Positions 7,795 to 15,608 are shown, counted from the first letter of the stretch. The stretch: DNA of 20,308 nucleotides from Chersky-840 sp035532735 (GCA_035532735.1 DATKQM010000064.1:1-20308); one strand, 5' to 3'. Numbers and translations: made by a program. Notes: generated by a model not told the origin, from the letters alone.

Positions 7795-7809
7795 GGAGGA
7801 AGACGGCCG

Positions 7810-9576
7810 ATGACCACGACCGCAGCCACCACCGACACCGCCACGGAGCACTCGGCCCGGTTGCGGGCGCCTCGCGGCCACACGCCGCGCGTCCGGGTCT
7901 TCGTCGACCGCTGCGCCGGGTGCCAGGAGTGCGTGGTCCGCTGTCCTACCGGGGCGCTGTCGATGGACGCCCGGCGCTGGGTGGCCGTCGCCGAGGATGC
8001 GGCCTGCGTGGGCTGCCGCCAGTGTGTGCGCACCTGCCCGTTCTCGGCGATCGAGGTCGACGGTCCGATGCTGGTCGATTCGCGGGTCGGGCTCGAAATC
8101 CGTCATCCGGCCCTGCTCGAGGGGGACACGAGCGAGATCCGTCACGGGATCGGCTCGTGGAGCGTGGCGCTGGCCGAAGCGGCACGGTGCCTGGCTTGCC
8201 CCGATCCCACGTGTGTGCGGGGCTGCCCGGCGCACAACGACATTCCCAGTTTCATCGGTGCCATCCGCGACCGCAACCTCGCCGGGGCCCACGCGATCTT
8301 GCGCCGCACGAGCGTCCTCCCCGACGTCTGTGCCCGGGTGTGTGCCCAGTCCGCTCAGTGCGAGGGGGCGTGCAGCTGGTCGTTGGCCGGCGGGGAGCCG
8401 GTTGCCATCGGGGCCCTGGAGCGTTTCGTCTGTGACCAGGTGCCAGTCCCGCCTCCCATGCCGGCGCCCGCCGGCGAGCTGTCCGTGGCGGTGGTGGGCT
8501 CGGGGCCGGCGGGCATCGGGGCGGCCTGGGAGCTGGTCGAGGCCGGGGCCGCGGTCACCGTCTTCGAGCGCGACAACGAGCCCGGAGGCCTCCTCGGCTG
8601 GGGGATTCCGGACTTCTCACTGCCCGACGCCGTCGCCCGTCGCCCCTGGGAGCAGCTCGAAGCGGCCGGCGTGGACCTGCACTGCGGGACCGGGGTCTCG
8701 GTCGCCCAGCTCGACAAGCTCCTCGAGGCCCACGACGCCGTCGTGCTGGCCAACGGGGCGTCGTCTGCGCTGCGCCTCCCTGTCCCCGGGGCCGACCTCG
8801 ACGGCGTGATCGACGCCACCTCGTTTCTGAAGGGGGCCAAGGCGGTCTTCGACGGGACCAGTCTCGCCGAGCTGCTTCCCGAGCTCGCCGTGTCGGCCCC
8901 TGCCACCCCTCGCGTCCTGGTTCTCGGTGGCGGCAACACAGCCATGGACGTGGCCCGCTCGGCCCGGCGTCTCGGGGCGGCGGCGACGTGCATCGAATGG
9001 CTCGATCGCCGGTTCGCCCTGGTCCGGCCGGACGAGTTGGCCGAAGCCGAGGCCGAGGGGGTCAGGGTGCGGTTCTCGGCCACGGTGCTCCGCCTGGTCG
9101 GAGACGATCACGTCGAAGGTGCGGTCCTGGCCCGCACTCGCCAGCGGAGTGCGGACCGGCTTCCGAAGGTTCTGCGCGGAGTGTCAGTGGAACTCGCGGC
9201 GGATCTCGTCGTCATGGCCCTGGGCTACCGGGCCGACCCCGCCTTCGCACCAGCACTGCCCGGGGCGCCGGTGCGCCGCCGGGCACAGGGCCTGCCGGAC
9301 CGGCGCTGGCAGGCGAGCGGGGTGCTCGCCGCTCCGGGGTCCGCTTTCGCCCAACACTTGCCGGTTGGCCAATTGGCCCTGGGCCGCGAGGTGGGCTTGT
9401 CGGCCGCGGCGGTCCCGTTCCGCGACCGGCTGTACGCGGCCGGCGACGCGCTGGTGGGACCGTCTACGGTCGTTGAGGCCATGGCCCAGGGACGACGCGC
9501 CGCCCGGGCGGTGCTGCAGGGGGCGTCTTTCATGTCGACGGAGCCAGCCGCCATCGGCAGTGCAGCGCCAGGCTGA
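7810..9576 (+). CDS. 2x[4Fe-4S] ferredoxin / GltD-like FAD-dependent oxidoreductase
   Basis: The 588-residue protein starts with a bacterial ferredoxin-type domain: C35-x2-C38-x2-C41-x3-CP and C66-x2-C69-x2-C72-x3-CP. It continues with the glutamate-synthase small-subunit-like N-terminal Fe-S domain (C127-x2-C130, C135, C139, then C174/C178/C184/C188). Next come the FAD-binding Rossmann motif VVGSGPAGIGAA (228-239), the NAD(P)H Rossmann motif VLGGGNTAMDVARS (371-384), and a second FAD contact near LYAAGDALVGPSTVVEAMAQG. Such proteins exchange electrons between NAD(P)H and ferredoxin clusters. AGGAGG lies about 12 bases before ATG 7810, and the gene is 15 bases behind the polyferredoxin gene, so the two are almost certainly co-transcribed and should form an electron-transfer pair. 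No glutamate synthase large subunit is nearby. Confidence 0.9.
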   Translation: MTTTAATTDTATEHSARLRAPRGHTPRVRVFVDRCAGCQECVVRCPTGALSMDARRWVAVAEDAACVGCRQCVRTCPFSAIEVDGPMLVDSRVGLEIRHPALLEGDTSEIRHGIGSWSVALAEAARCLACPDPTCVRGCPAHNDIPSFIGAIRDRNLAGAHAILRRTSVLPDVCARVCAQSAQCEGACSWSLAGGEPVAIGALERFVCDQVPVPPPMPAPAGELSVAVVGSGPAGIGAAWELVEAGAAVTVFERDNEPGGLLGWGIPDFSLPDAVARRPWEQLEAAGVDLHCGTGVSVAQLDKLLEAHDAVVLANGASSALRLPVPGADLDGVIDATSFLKGAKAVFDGTSLAELLPELAVSAPATPRVLVLGGGNTAMDVARSARRLGAAATCIEWLDRRFALVRPDELAEAEAEGVRVRFSATVLRLVGDDHVEGAVLARTRQRSADRLPKVLRGVSVELAADLVVMALGYRADPAFAPALPGAPVRRRAQGLPDRRWQASGVLAAPGSAFAQHLPVGQLALGREVGLSAAAVPFRDRLYAAGDALVGPSTVVEAMAQGRRAARAVLQGASFMSTEPAAIGSAAPG

Positions 9577-9704
9577 CCAACTCCGCATCGCCCGCTCAGG
9601 GGCAACGTCAAGACGTACACGCCGCCGTCGACGGGACATCGATGGACGGTCCTAACCAGCGCATCGCCTGGGCAATCGCCGGTTATGGAAAGTAGCTGAC
9701 CATC

Positions 9705-9958
9705 GTGACGCAAATCGGCAACGTGACTTACGCCGTGGCCAACGACGAAGGCTGGGCAAATGTCGGCGCCACGGCCGACACGGCAGTCCCGCTGTCGAGT
9801 CCGGCCGACGCTGGTGGAATCAGATGGGACGCGACGGGTTCTCCGACGCCGAGCGGATCTATGATCACCGCGCATGCCCGGTGGTTCGCACCATCATCGA
9901 ACTCATCTCGGCCACCGCCACCGGGCTCACCATCCAAGCCGACCCCCCGGGTCGCAAG
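9705..9958 (+). pseudogene. Decayed ISAzo13-like transposase fragment
   Basis: Two frames together match the central DDE region of ISAzo13 (Rhodopirellula-type) transposases as I remember it. The first (from 9723) reads VTYAVANDEGWANVGATADTA, like the family's YGVYD-A-N-GWVNVG-DHDTA. Near 9788-9794 the match moves to another frame, VESGRRWWNQMGRDGFSDAERI, like the family's VESIRRWW-MGR. It continues to LTIQADPPGRK, matching the LTI-HFPPGTSKW area, and stops at the end of the DUF6131 gene. N- and C-terminal parts are missing and the catalytic region is altered, so it is dead. The bases from 9577 to 9704 between the flavoprotein gene and this remnant hold nothing I recognise. Confidence 0.65.
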
Positions 9959-10114
9959 CTAGAAGTAGTGCCGCCGGCCTCCTACGGCGTGGCCGAGTGC
10001 CCCGAGGAGCCAGAGGGCCGAGCCGACCACGAGGACGATCATTCCGATCGACCAGACCATGGGGACCCCCGTAACGAATCCGATGATCAGAAGGAGCATG
10101 CCCAGAATGATCAT
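9959..10114 (-). CDS. DUF6131-like small membrane protein
   Basis: This 51-residue protein begins at ATG 10114 with GGGAGG upstream on the minus strand. It has two hydrophobic segments (about 1-20 and 22-42) and a basic/aromatic tail, GHAVGGRRHYF, matching short actinobacterial proteins of the DUF6131 type in length and ending. It is about 115 bases behind the CsbD gene on the same strand and could share its transcript, which would suggest a role in envelope or general stress; that role is inference. The longer frame upstream (76 residues) adds a non-conserved hydrophilic leader and was not chosen. Its stop abuts the ISAzo13 remnant. Confidence 0.8.
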   Translation of the reverse strand: MIILGMLLLIIGFVTGVPMVWSIGMIVLVVGSALWLLGALGHAVGGRRHYF

Positions 10115-10228
10115 GGAGCCTCCCGGGCGTTGCTGCCTGTCGAGTTGGCAGTTCGATCCCACAGTCCGTTGATCCGACGACGCGGACAAAGCCTGCTTGC
10201 GACGATGCCGATGCAGAGAGCCATCCGA

Positions 10229-10453
10229 CTACTTGCGATGCAGCGCCTCCCTGGCTTTGTCGACAACCTCTTCGACCTTCTCCTCGGCTTTGTCGATGAC
10301 CTCTTCGACCTTGTCCTTCGCGTCAGAAAGCTTCTCCTTGGCCTCACCAGCTCGACGGTCGGCCTTGCCTTCGGATTCCAGGTCCTTGTCGCCAGTAAGA
10401 GTCCCGACGGCCTCTTTGACCTGGCCCTTCACCTGATCCGTCTTTCCAGCCAT
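10229..10453 (-). CDS. CsbD-family stress protein
   Basis: The 74-residue hydrophilic, highly charged protein begins MAGKTDQVKGQVKEAVGTLTG, the CsbD family signature (K-G-x-KE-x-G-x-x-TGD). It continues with Lys/Glu-rich helical repeats (KDKVEEVIDKAEEKVEEVVDKA), longer than the core family and probably an amphipathic or coiled helix. CsbD proteins are general-stress products, often under alternative sigma factors, and have no known enzymatic activity. ATG 10453 has GGAGG upstream. An apparent 241-residue extension is non-coding in character. The gene is divergent from the PRC-barrel gene and upstream of DUF6131. Confidence 0.9.
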   Translation of the reverse strand: MAGKTDQVKGQVKEAVGTLTGDKDLESEGKADRRAGEAKEKLSDAKDKVEEVIDKAEEKVEEVVDKAREALHRK

Positions 10454-10853
10454 CGTGCACCATCCTCCTTCGTCCGAGACTTGGCGGTGCGCTCGGATCG
10501 CCCCTTGGGCGCACTTCCTAGCGTGGCGCAGGATCTCGCATCTCACTAGAGGCGATAGTCCCCCGGTTGGCCCGACACCCTCGAGCCGAGGGGGGCGGCC
10601 ACCGAAGGGGCGTCTTCCCGGAGTCAGGTCCACGCCTTCGGTGCGGCCAACCCCGCCAGGGAGGGTCACCACACGGCAAGAAGTAGTCGATGGCACCCGG
10701 ATGTGGTCGAATTCACGACCCTCGGCCCTGGTGTTGGGTGGTACTGGCGACGGACAATGGCATGCAAGGAACACTGTACGGGTCCGTGAGTGGCATGAAC
10801 CCCGGCGCTTGAGGACGGGGCATACCATCCGCGACTGGGGCGAGGAGACCGAC
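10454..10853. promoter_or_regulatory. 400-base divergent control region of the CsbD and PRC-barrel genes
   Basis: No gene is supportable between the divergent starts at 10453 and 10854. The region must hold both promoters and contains the nested inverted repeats at 10565-10652. TACCAT (10823-10828) is a possible -10 for the PRC-barrel gene, with a leader of about 20 bases and no convincing -35. I found no clear stress-sigma consensus. Confidence 0.4.
10565..10652. repeat. Nested inverted repeats forming a structured 88-bp element
   Basis: Outer arms GGTTGGCC (10565-10572) and GGCCAACC (10645-10652) are perfect 8-bp complements. Inside them are ACCGAAGG (10601-10608) and CCTTCGGT (10635-10642), also perfect, and a separate short hairpin CCCTCG-AGC-CGAGGG (10578-10592). 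All three can form together. The element could be a bidirectional terminator, a protein-binding cruciform or a degenerate miniature element. Confidence 0.6.
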
Positions 10854-11228
10854 ATGACCGAAGATCGGGGCGAGGCCAAGTGGAACGTCGCCGAGTGGCA
10901 CGGCAAGATGATCTTGGATCGCAATGGCGAGAAGATCGGCAAGCTGCAAGACATCTACGTTGATGTCGAGACGGACGAGCCGCAGTTCGCCACGGTCAAG
11001 GAGGGCTTCATCGGCCGTCACTTGACCTTCGTCCCCCTGGGCGGGGTTCAGGTCGGTCCCGATGACCTGCGGGTCACAGCCACCGAGGATCAGGTCAGGT
11101 CTGCCCCCGACATCGAGATGCATGGCGAGGAACTCTCTCAGGCTGACGAGTCAACCCTCTATCACCACTTCGAGATGAACTACACCCCGCCCGACACCGA
11201 GAGCGGACGCCGCCTCGCCCGCCGTTGA
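10854..11228 (+). CDS. PRC-barrel domain protein
   Basis: The 124-residue protein starts at ATG 10854 with GAGGAG nine bases upstream. After a short polar leader, residues about 12-85 form a PRC-barrel: WHGKMILDRNGEKIGKLQDIYVD, a turn, then ATVKEGFIGRHLTFVPLGGV and LRVTATEDQVRSAPD. PRC-barrel proteins are small beta-barrels used in RNA maturation (RimM), photosynthetic reaction centres, and many actinobacterial stress proteins of unknown role. The C-terminus (about 86-124) is polar and ends basic, and there is no signal peptide or membrane helix. Its divergence from CsbD and nearness to DUF6131 suggests a general-stress gene cluster. A long upstream in-frame extension is Arg/Pro-rich and was rejected. 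Confidence 0.9.
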   Translation: MTEDRGEAKWNVAEWHGKMILDRNGEKIGKLQDIYVDVETDEPQFATVKEGFIGRHLTFVPLGGVQVGPDDLRVTATEDQVRSAPDIEMHGEELSQADESTLYHHFEMNYTPPDTESGRRLARR

Positions 11229-11464
11229 GAACTGGCGTTCTGGGGTGGTGATCGACCCATTCGACCCAGGGAGCGGGCTTCGGGAGATCGTGACCCCACA
11301 CCGCGGCACGTCTGGCATCGCGGTACGGGGCTGCGGCCCGTCACCGAGACAAGGTGTTAGCCGAGGAACGTCGGGGACGCCAGCGTGGCCGAAAACCTGA
11401 TCGCCGACCTCCTCCATGACGCCGGCCACGGCGCGCCGGCCGAAAGGGACGTCGCTGGGAGGGG
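11229..11464. other. Non-coding bases before the IS1182 remnant
   Basis: Nothing between the PRC-barrel stop and the first recognisable transposase residues could be assigned. It may include more decayed insertion-sequence DNA. No terminal inverted repeat was identified. Confidence 0.4.
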
Positions 11465-11789
11465 CCTGACGAGGACGTCGCTGAGCGAACGACCGTCGCC
11501 GCCGACGGGCGGACCATCTCGATCAGCTCCCACGAAGAGGCACTGGCCCGCGCCCGCACGCGTCAGGCCGAACAGCGTTGGCGTGACGATTACCGGACCA
11601 CGCGCCGAACGTGGAACGCACGCTCGCCCACCTCATGCGTCGCAAGCACGGCGGGCGCCGGGCGCGCGTGCGCGGCGCGCAGGAAGTCGACGCCGATTTC
11701 CGGCTCCTAGCCGCTGTCACCACCTGGCACGCCTCGGCGTGCTCGCAGTTCGTTCGACGAACAGAGGATGGGTGGTGGCGCGTGGCTGA
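11465..11789 (+). pseudogene. Decayed IS1182-like transposase, C-terminal part
   Basis: Three successive reading frames together spell the C-terminal end of an IS1182-type transposase. Frame one (from 11465) gives a polar stretch, then DGRTISISSHEEALARARTR and RDDYRTTR. Near 11605 it shifts to VERTLAHLMRRKHGGRRARV and DADFRLLAA. Near 11725 it shifts again to LARLGVLAVRSTNRGWVVARG, ending at TGA 11787-11789. The order RTI-HEE, DYRTTRP-VER-LAHL-R, GGRRAR-RG and LLAA-NLARL is the family's usual C-terminal sequence as I know it. The N-terminal catalytic half is absent. At least two frameshifts make it non-functional. The following bases to 12002 hold nothing I recognise. Confidence 0.7.
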
Positions 11790-12002
11790 CAGTCCCGAGA
11801 GTGTCGGCGTGGGTCGTCTCCATGTCCGGTTACTGCGATTGCCATCATGGATCGACCGCTCGCAACCGGCAGCCGTCGGGACTCCAGCCCCTGGTGACAC
11901 CCGTCTCACGACACCCGACGGGCCGTCGCCACGCACGAATCGCCCGATTCACACAAGGCGCGGCCACTTCTCGGGTCGCTCTCCTGCGGCCGTGGCCCGC
12001 TG

Positions 12003-12191
12003 TTACGGCTTCAACGCCAGCAAGTGGTAAACGAGAAACGCCGGCCACACCATGGCCTTCATGATGGCCAAGAGCACCAGCCAGAACGTTCCCGAGTGCG
12101 TGTGGATGTAGTAAACGAGTGCCCCGATGAAGCCAAGGAACCAAACACCCCCGGCTCCGGCAGCGCCACCCTTCTTTCTGTTGTCGGCCAC
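12003..12191 (-). CDS. Conserved small membrane protein, unknown function
   Basis: The 62-residue protein begins at GTG 12191 with GGAAGGA upstream on the minus strand. A polar Lys/Gly/Ala-rich leader (MADNRKKGGAAGAGG) precedes two hydrophobic segments (about 16-29 and 35-58), which include a YYIH motif and the KAMVWPAFLVYHLL ending. Short proteins with this layout (basic Gly-rich start, YY, K-x-x-VWPAF-VY) are widespread in actinobacteria and uncharacterised. It is monocistronic by position, with IS1182 debris downstream and a hairpin upstream. Confidence 0.75.
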   Translation of the reverse strand: MADNRKKGGAAGAGGVWFLGFIGALVYYIHTHSGTFWLVLLAIMKAMVWPAFLVYHLLALKP

Positions 12192-12288
12192 GGCTACATC
12201 CTTCCCCAGGCAAGAGTCTGCGAGCCAGGGCCGTTGGTCACCAAAACGGCTCGACGGCGACGTATGGGCAGGGTCTGGCTTCCTACAC

Positions 12289-12310
12289 GCGAGAACGGGC
12301 CGGTTCTCGC
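12289..12310. terminator. Hairpin, probable terminator of the MTHFR-like gene
   Basis: GCGAGAAC (12289-12296) and GTTCTCGC (12303-12310) form an 8-bp stem with a 6-base loop. It lies about 110 bases after the stop of the leftward MTHFR-like gene and upstream of the small membrane gene. There is no T-run. Confidence 0.45.
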
Positions 12311-12419
12311 CGTATCGCTCCGGGATGCGATTTGCGGGCGGTCGGGCTCCGGCGGGGGGCGAGCTGGAGCGGCACGTTGCGGAGTGCCTACGGTGGGCTT
12401 CCTGGCTGCCCGGTCCGGC

Positions 12420-13202
12420 TCAGATGTGGCCCTCCAATAGCGAGGCCATCTCCCGGTATCGAGAAACTGGAATCAGGTGCACGCCGTCGAATGCGCCCGA
12501 GTCCCGAATCGCAGTGATGAGTTCGCAGGCGATCTCGACGCCAGCCATGCGGTCTCGTTCGATGCGATCAATGATGGGCCCGGGTACCGCGAGCTGAGGG
12601 ATCTCCGCCGACAGCTTTCTGGCCATTGGGGAGCTGGCGATCACCATCACACCGGCATAGACGGGGCCATCGAATCGGACGGACCCTCGCCACTCCAAGA
12701 GATCGTCGAGAGAGAACGTCACCTGGGTGAGGAGGAAGTCGGCGTCCCGCTTCCACGCCGCAAGGCGCTGGAGTCCCGAGGCCACCCCAAGCCGAAAACG
12801 CCCGTCCTCGCCATCCTGGGAGAATCCACGTGCTTCGGCCAACATCGACCGCACAGTGAGGTCGTCCGAACGGGCACCAGTCTCGGGCCGGTCCCCGTAG
12901 ACGAAGAGGAACTCACTGACGCCGTACGCAGCCGCCGTGAGGAGATCCCGGCGAAAACCCAGGACGTTTCGGTCACGGGCGTTGAGGCAGGCGATGGCAC
13001 GACCCCCCATCAGCGCCACCTCGTGGGCCACGGCGATGCTCGATACCGTCGCCCGACCGATGTGGTTGTCGGGGATGAGGAATGCCGAGGCAATTCGGCT
13101 GAGCACTCCGATCTGGTGCCGAACGTGCATGAGATCTGGTCGGGTGGCAGGTTCGACTTCGCATATCAGCTCGAAGCCGGGCGTGCCCACGGACCGCAAC
13201 AA
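12420..13202 (-). CDS. Methylenetetrahydrofolate reductase-like protein
   Basis: The product is up to 260 residues from a TTG at 13202; the true start may lie slightly up- or downstream because no strong Shine-Dalgarno is seen. Features of the MTHFR (MetF) TIM barrel are visible: CEVEPAT (12-20, where family members carry the catalytic Glu), FLIPDNHIGRATVS (41-54), VYGDRPETGA (101-110, the G-D-x-P flavin/folate loop), RDADFLLTQVTFSLDDL (152-168, the family's GADF-TQ strand) and GVHLIPVSRYREMASLL near the end. It is shorter and more divergent than E. coli MetF (about 296 residues), closer to the non-canonical forms in some actinobacteria. It would reduce methylene-H4folate with a flavin or an F420/NADH donor, but the donor cannot be told from sequence. 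It stands alone, with no methionine gene nearby. Confidence 0.75.
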   Translation of the reverse strand: MLRSVGTPGFELICEVEPATRPDLMHVRHQIGVLSRIASAFLIPDNHIGRATVSSIAVAHEVALMGGRAIACLNARDRNVLGFRRDLLTAAAYGVSEFLFVYGDRPETGARSDDLTVRSMLAEARGFSQDGEDGRFRLGVASGLQRLAAWKRDADFLLTQVTFSLDDLLEWRGSVRFDGPVYAGVMVIASSPMARKLSAEIPQLAVPGPIIDRIERDRMAGVEIACELITAIRDSGAFDGVHLIPVSRYREMASLLEGHI

Positions 13203-13258
13203 TACGAGGCCGTTGGAAGGAAGTCTTCTTGCTCGCAGCTAACTGCCCGCAACTGCTC

Positions 13259-13275
13259 GGGCCTGACTCAGGCCC
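13259..13275. terminator. Hairpin, probable terminator of the ABC transporter operon
   Basis: GGGCCTG-ACT-CAGGCCC is a perfect 7-bp stem with a 3-base loop. It is about 150 bases after the permease stop on the minus strand and just upstream of the MTHFR-like gene. No T-run is present. Confidence 0.45.
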
Positions 13276-13422
13276 AGGACACGCCGACCGTCCAGGATCG
13301 CTTCCAGTCGTCGTTGCCAATCAGATCGTCCCCGGCCCTGCCCGATCGCCCACGGCATTTCTGCGCCTACTCTCTTTGACCCCAGGCCGGACCCTTACGC
13401 ACGATGGCGAGCGAGTGCTCTC

Positions 13423-14622
13423 TCAGGCGTCTCGGGTCATCATTCGCCACGCTCCGAGGGCCGTCCAGCCCACAAGCCACGCCACGATGACGCAGACGGC
13501 CACGGTGGTGGACTCTGGCAGCAGCCCGGCATTGCCTCCGCCGCCGCCCGGCCCGCCACCCCCACCGCCGAGCACGGGGAGGCCGCCAGGGCTCAGGTGG
13601 GCCGTGGCCAGGCCGACCACCGTGCGCTGCAGGTTCGACAGGTGGGGGATGCGCGCTCGGGAGAGGATGGGGGTCAGCACGACCTCGAGGACGATCATCA
13701 TGACCACCGCGACGGTCCGCTGCCCAATCAGCGATCCGAGCCCCAACCCGACGACGAACCCGATGACCGCTTCGAGCTCGAGCCACAGCCCGCTCTTGAT
13801 CATGAGCGAGGTCGACGGGTAGAGGAACTGCCGCGAGTAGTCCGCATAGTTCGCGCTGGCGATGAGGTGGGCCACCTCCCTGATCTGGGCCTGGGAGGGT
13901 GATGGTTGGCCCTGGACCCCTGGGGGCTGCTTGAACACCCGCCCGCCGGGTCCGTTGCCGCATGGGGTGGCATTGAGCACTGTGGGGATCGCCGAGGCGC
14001 TCGGGGTGGACGGTCCGATCCTGATATCGAAATTGCAGATGACCTCGTCGGCATGGTCGGCAGCCCAGCTCTGGAGCCCGGCACGCGACAGGCCGACGGG
14101 CACGTCCACACCTTGGAAGCTGAGCTTGGTCGGTGCCGCGAACACGCACACGGCGCAGACGATGGTGAAGCCCACCGCCACCAGGGGCACGATGATTGCG
14201 AGCCCGGCGGGGATCCTGGCCACATACAGCGCCAGGCGCGATCGGCCAGTGACCACCAGGTGTCGGAACATTCCTTCGCCGAGATCGTCGGATCCAGCGG
14301 TGGCGCCCAGGGTCGCGGCCACGATGAAGCCGAAGATATACAACACGCCCGAGACCAGCGCGCTGTAGATGGCATAGCCGCCGGCGGGTCCGTAGGTATG
14401 CGGCGCAAAGGCATGGAGCAGCAGCCGGATGGCCAAGAACACCGTGGGGATGCCAATGGTCACCAGGATGAGGGCGATCATGAGGCCGCGACGCTTGCGC
14501 AGCTCCATGAACCGGGTGGAGATCATCGCCACCGAAGGGATCCACGATCCCCGGTGGTCCGGTTTCGCCGCGGTCGTCGACGGGACAGGAGCCGAAGCGC
14601 TGATGTCGGGCAACATCGTCAT
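13423..14622 (-). CDS. ABC-2-type transporter permease
   Basis: The 399-residue membrane protein begins at ATG 14622, overlapping the ATPase stop by four bases (ATGA). After a polar leader (1-30) and an amphipathic basic segment (MELRKRRG), helices lie near 48-70, 85-108, 135-162, 283-300, 303-325 and 373-395. A large extracellular region spans 163-275 and carries C196 and C221, which could form a disulfide. A conserved-looking SDDLGEGMFRHLVVTGRSR segment follows helix 2, typical of ABC-2 permeases. A glycine run (about 351-363, GGGGGGPGGGGG) precedes the last helix and looks like a flexible loop or a recent expansion. With its ATPase it should form an exporter, and divergence from PadR suggests export of a toxic or signalling compound. 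The substrate is unknown. Confidence 0.85.
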   Translation of the reverse strand: MTMLPDISASAPVPSTTAAKPDHRGSWIPSVAMISTRFMELRKRRGLMIALILVTIGIPTVFLAIRLLLHAFAPHTYGPAGGYAIYSALVSGVLYIFGFIVAATLGATAGSDDLGEGMFRHLVVTGRSRLALYVARIPAGLAIIVPLVAVGFTIVCAVCVFAAPTKLSFQGVDVPVGLSRAGLQSWAADHADEVICNFDIRIGPSTPSASAIPTVLNATPCGNGPGGRVFKQPPGVQGQPSPSQAQIREVAHLIASANYADYSRQFLYPSTSLMIKSGLWLELEAVIGFVVGLGLGSLIGQRTVAVVMMIVLEVVLTPILSRARIPHLSNLQRTVVGLATAHLSPGGLPVLGGGGGGPGGGGGNAGLLPESTTVAVCVIVAWLVGWTALGAWRMMTRDA

Positions 14623-15608
14623 TGCGATTCCCCCAGTCGGCTCGTGACCTGGAGGAACCACGACTCGAGCGAGGCTTGGACTACCTGGAGCCGGTACACC
14701 GAGATCCCGCCGTCGACGAGCACGCGGTTGACCTCGGCGACCACATCGCGCCCGGTGCCTGCCGGCAGGGTGACACCCAACCCGGTCGGTGCAGCGGTGA
14801 CCTCCGCCCCGTCCGCGGCGCCGATGACGGTGGCGGCAACGAGCGCCCTGGCGCGATCGGGATCGGAACACTCGACCTCGAGCACGAGGGACGTGCCGGC
14901 TAACAGCTCGGAGATCGGCCCCTGGCGTACGACACTGCCCCGGTCGACGATGGCCACGGCGTCACATGTCCGCTCCACCTCGTCGAGAAGATGGGAGGAC
15001 AGCACGACCGTCCGGCCCTCGGCCACGAGCGAAAGAATCATTTCACGCATGTCCTGCATGCCGGCGGGGTCGAGCCCGTTCATCGGCTCGTCGAGGATCA
15101 GCAGCTGGGGGTCGCCGAGCAAGCAGGCCGCCACCCCGAGGCGCTGGCGCATCCCCATCGAGTACTTGGCCACCTTGTCGTCGGCGCGGTGCAGGATGCC
15201 CACCCGTTCGAGCGCCGGCCCGATGCGGTCCCGTGCTTCGCTCTCGCGGGCGGCGGCGAGGATCTGAAGGTTCTGCCGGCCGGTCAGATGGCCGTGGAAC
15301 CTCGGCTCGTCGACGATGGCCCCGACGCGTGCCAGGGCCTTGTCGCGATGGCGGGGCACCTGCTGTCCCAGCAGGAACATCGTGCCGGCATCGGCGTGGG
15401 TCAGTCCCAGCAGCACCCGGATGAGCGTCGTCTTGCCCGCCCCGTTGGGACCCAGGTAGCCGAACGCGCATCCCCGGGGAACGAGCAGCTCCACGCCGTT
15501 GACGGCGACGTTCTCGCCGAAGCGCTTGGTCAGCCCGTGCGTCTCGACAGCCCACTGGTTCTCGGCGGCCTGCTTGTCCGAAGGAGCGGACAACGTTGCG
15601 GTGGTCAT
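14619..15608 (-). CDS. ABC transporter ATP-binding protein
   Basis: The 329-residue ATPase shows Walker A GPNGAGKTT (53-61), Q-loop region near 97-103 (AIVDEPRFHG), a signature variant YSMGMRQRL (149-157), Walker B LLILDEP (169-175) and switch histidine H206 (SSHLL). The C-terminal extension (about 230-329) has a beta-rich accessory region typical of drug and lantibiotic exporter ATPases of the CcmA/DrrA type. AGGAG is located 12 bases before ATG 15608 on the minus strand. It is the first gene of the leftward operon and shares the 95-base divergent region with PadR. All ATP-binding motifs look intact. Confidence 0.95.
   Translation of the reverse strand: MTTATLSAPSDKQAAENQWAVETHGLTKRFGENVAVNGVELLVPRGCAFGYLGPNGAGKTTLIRVLLGLTHADAGTMFLLGQQVPRHRDKALARVGAIVDEPRFHGHLTGRQNLQILAAARESEARDRIGPALERVGILHRADDKVAKYSMGMRQRLGVAACLLGDPQLLILDEPMNGLDPAGMQDMREMILSLVAEGRTVVLSSHLLDEVERTCDAVAIVDRGSVVRQGPISELLAGTSLVLEVECSDPDRARALVAATVIGAADGAEVTAAPTGLGVTLPAGTGRDVVAEVNRVLVDGGISVYRLQVVQASLESWFLQVTSRLGESQ

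Noticed and set aside
7810..9576. Calling the flavoprotein GltD (glutamate synthase small subunit)
   Set aside because: It has an added 2x[4Fe-4S] domain and no GltB partner; its neighbour is a membrane Fe-S protein.
13500..13575. Glycine-codon repeat in the permease as a separate repeat element
   Set aside because: It is in frame within the permease and reads as a Gly/Pro loop; too short and irregular to be an independent element.
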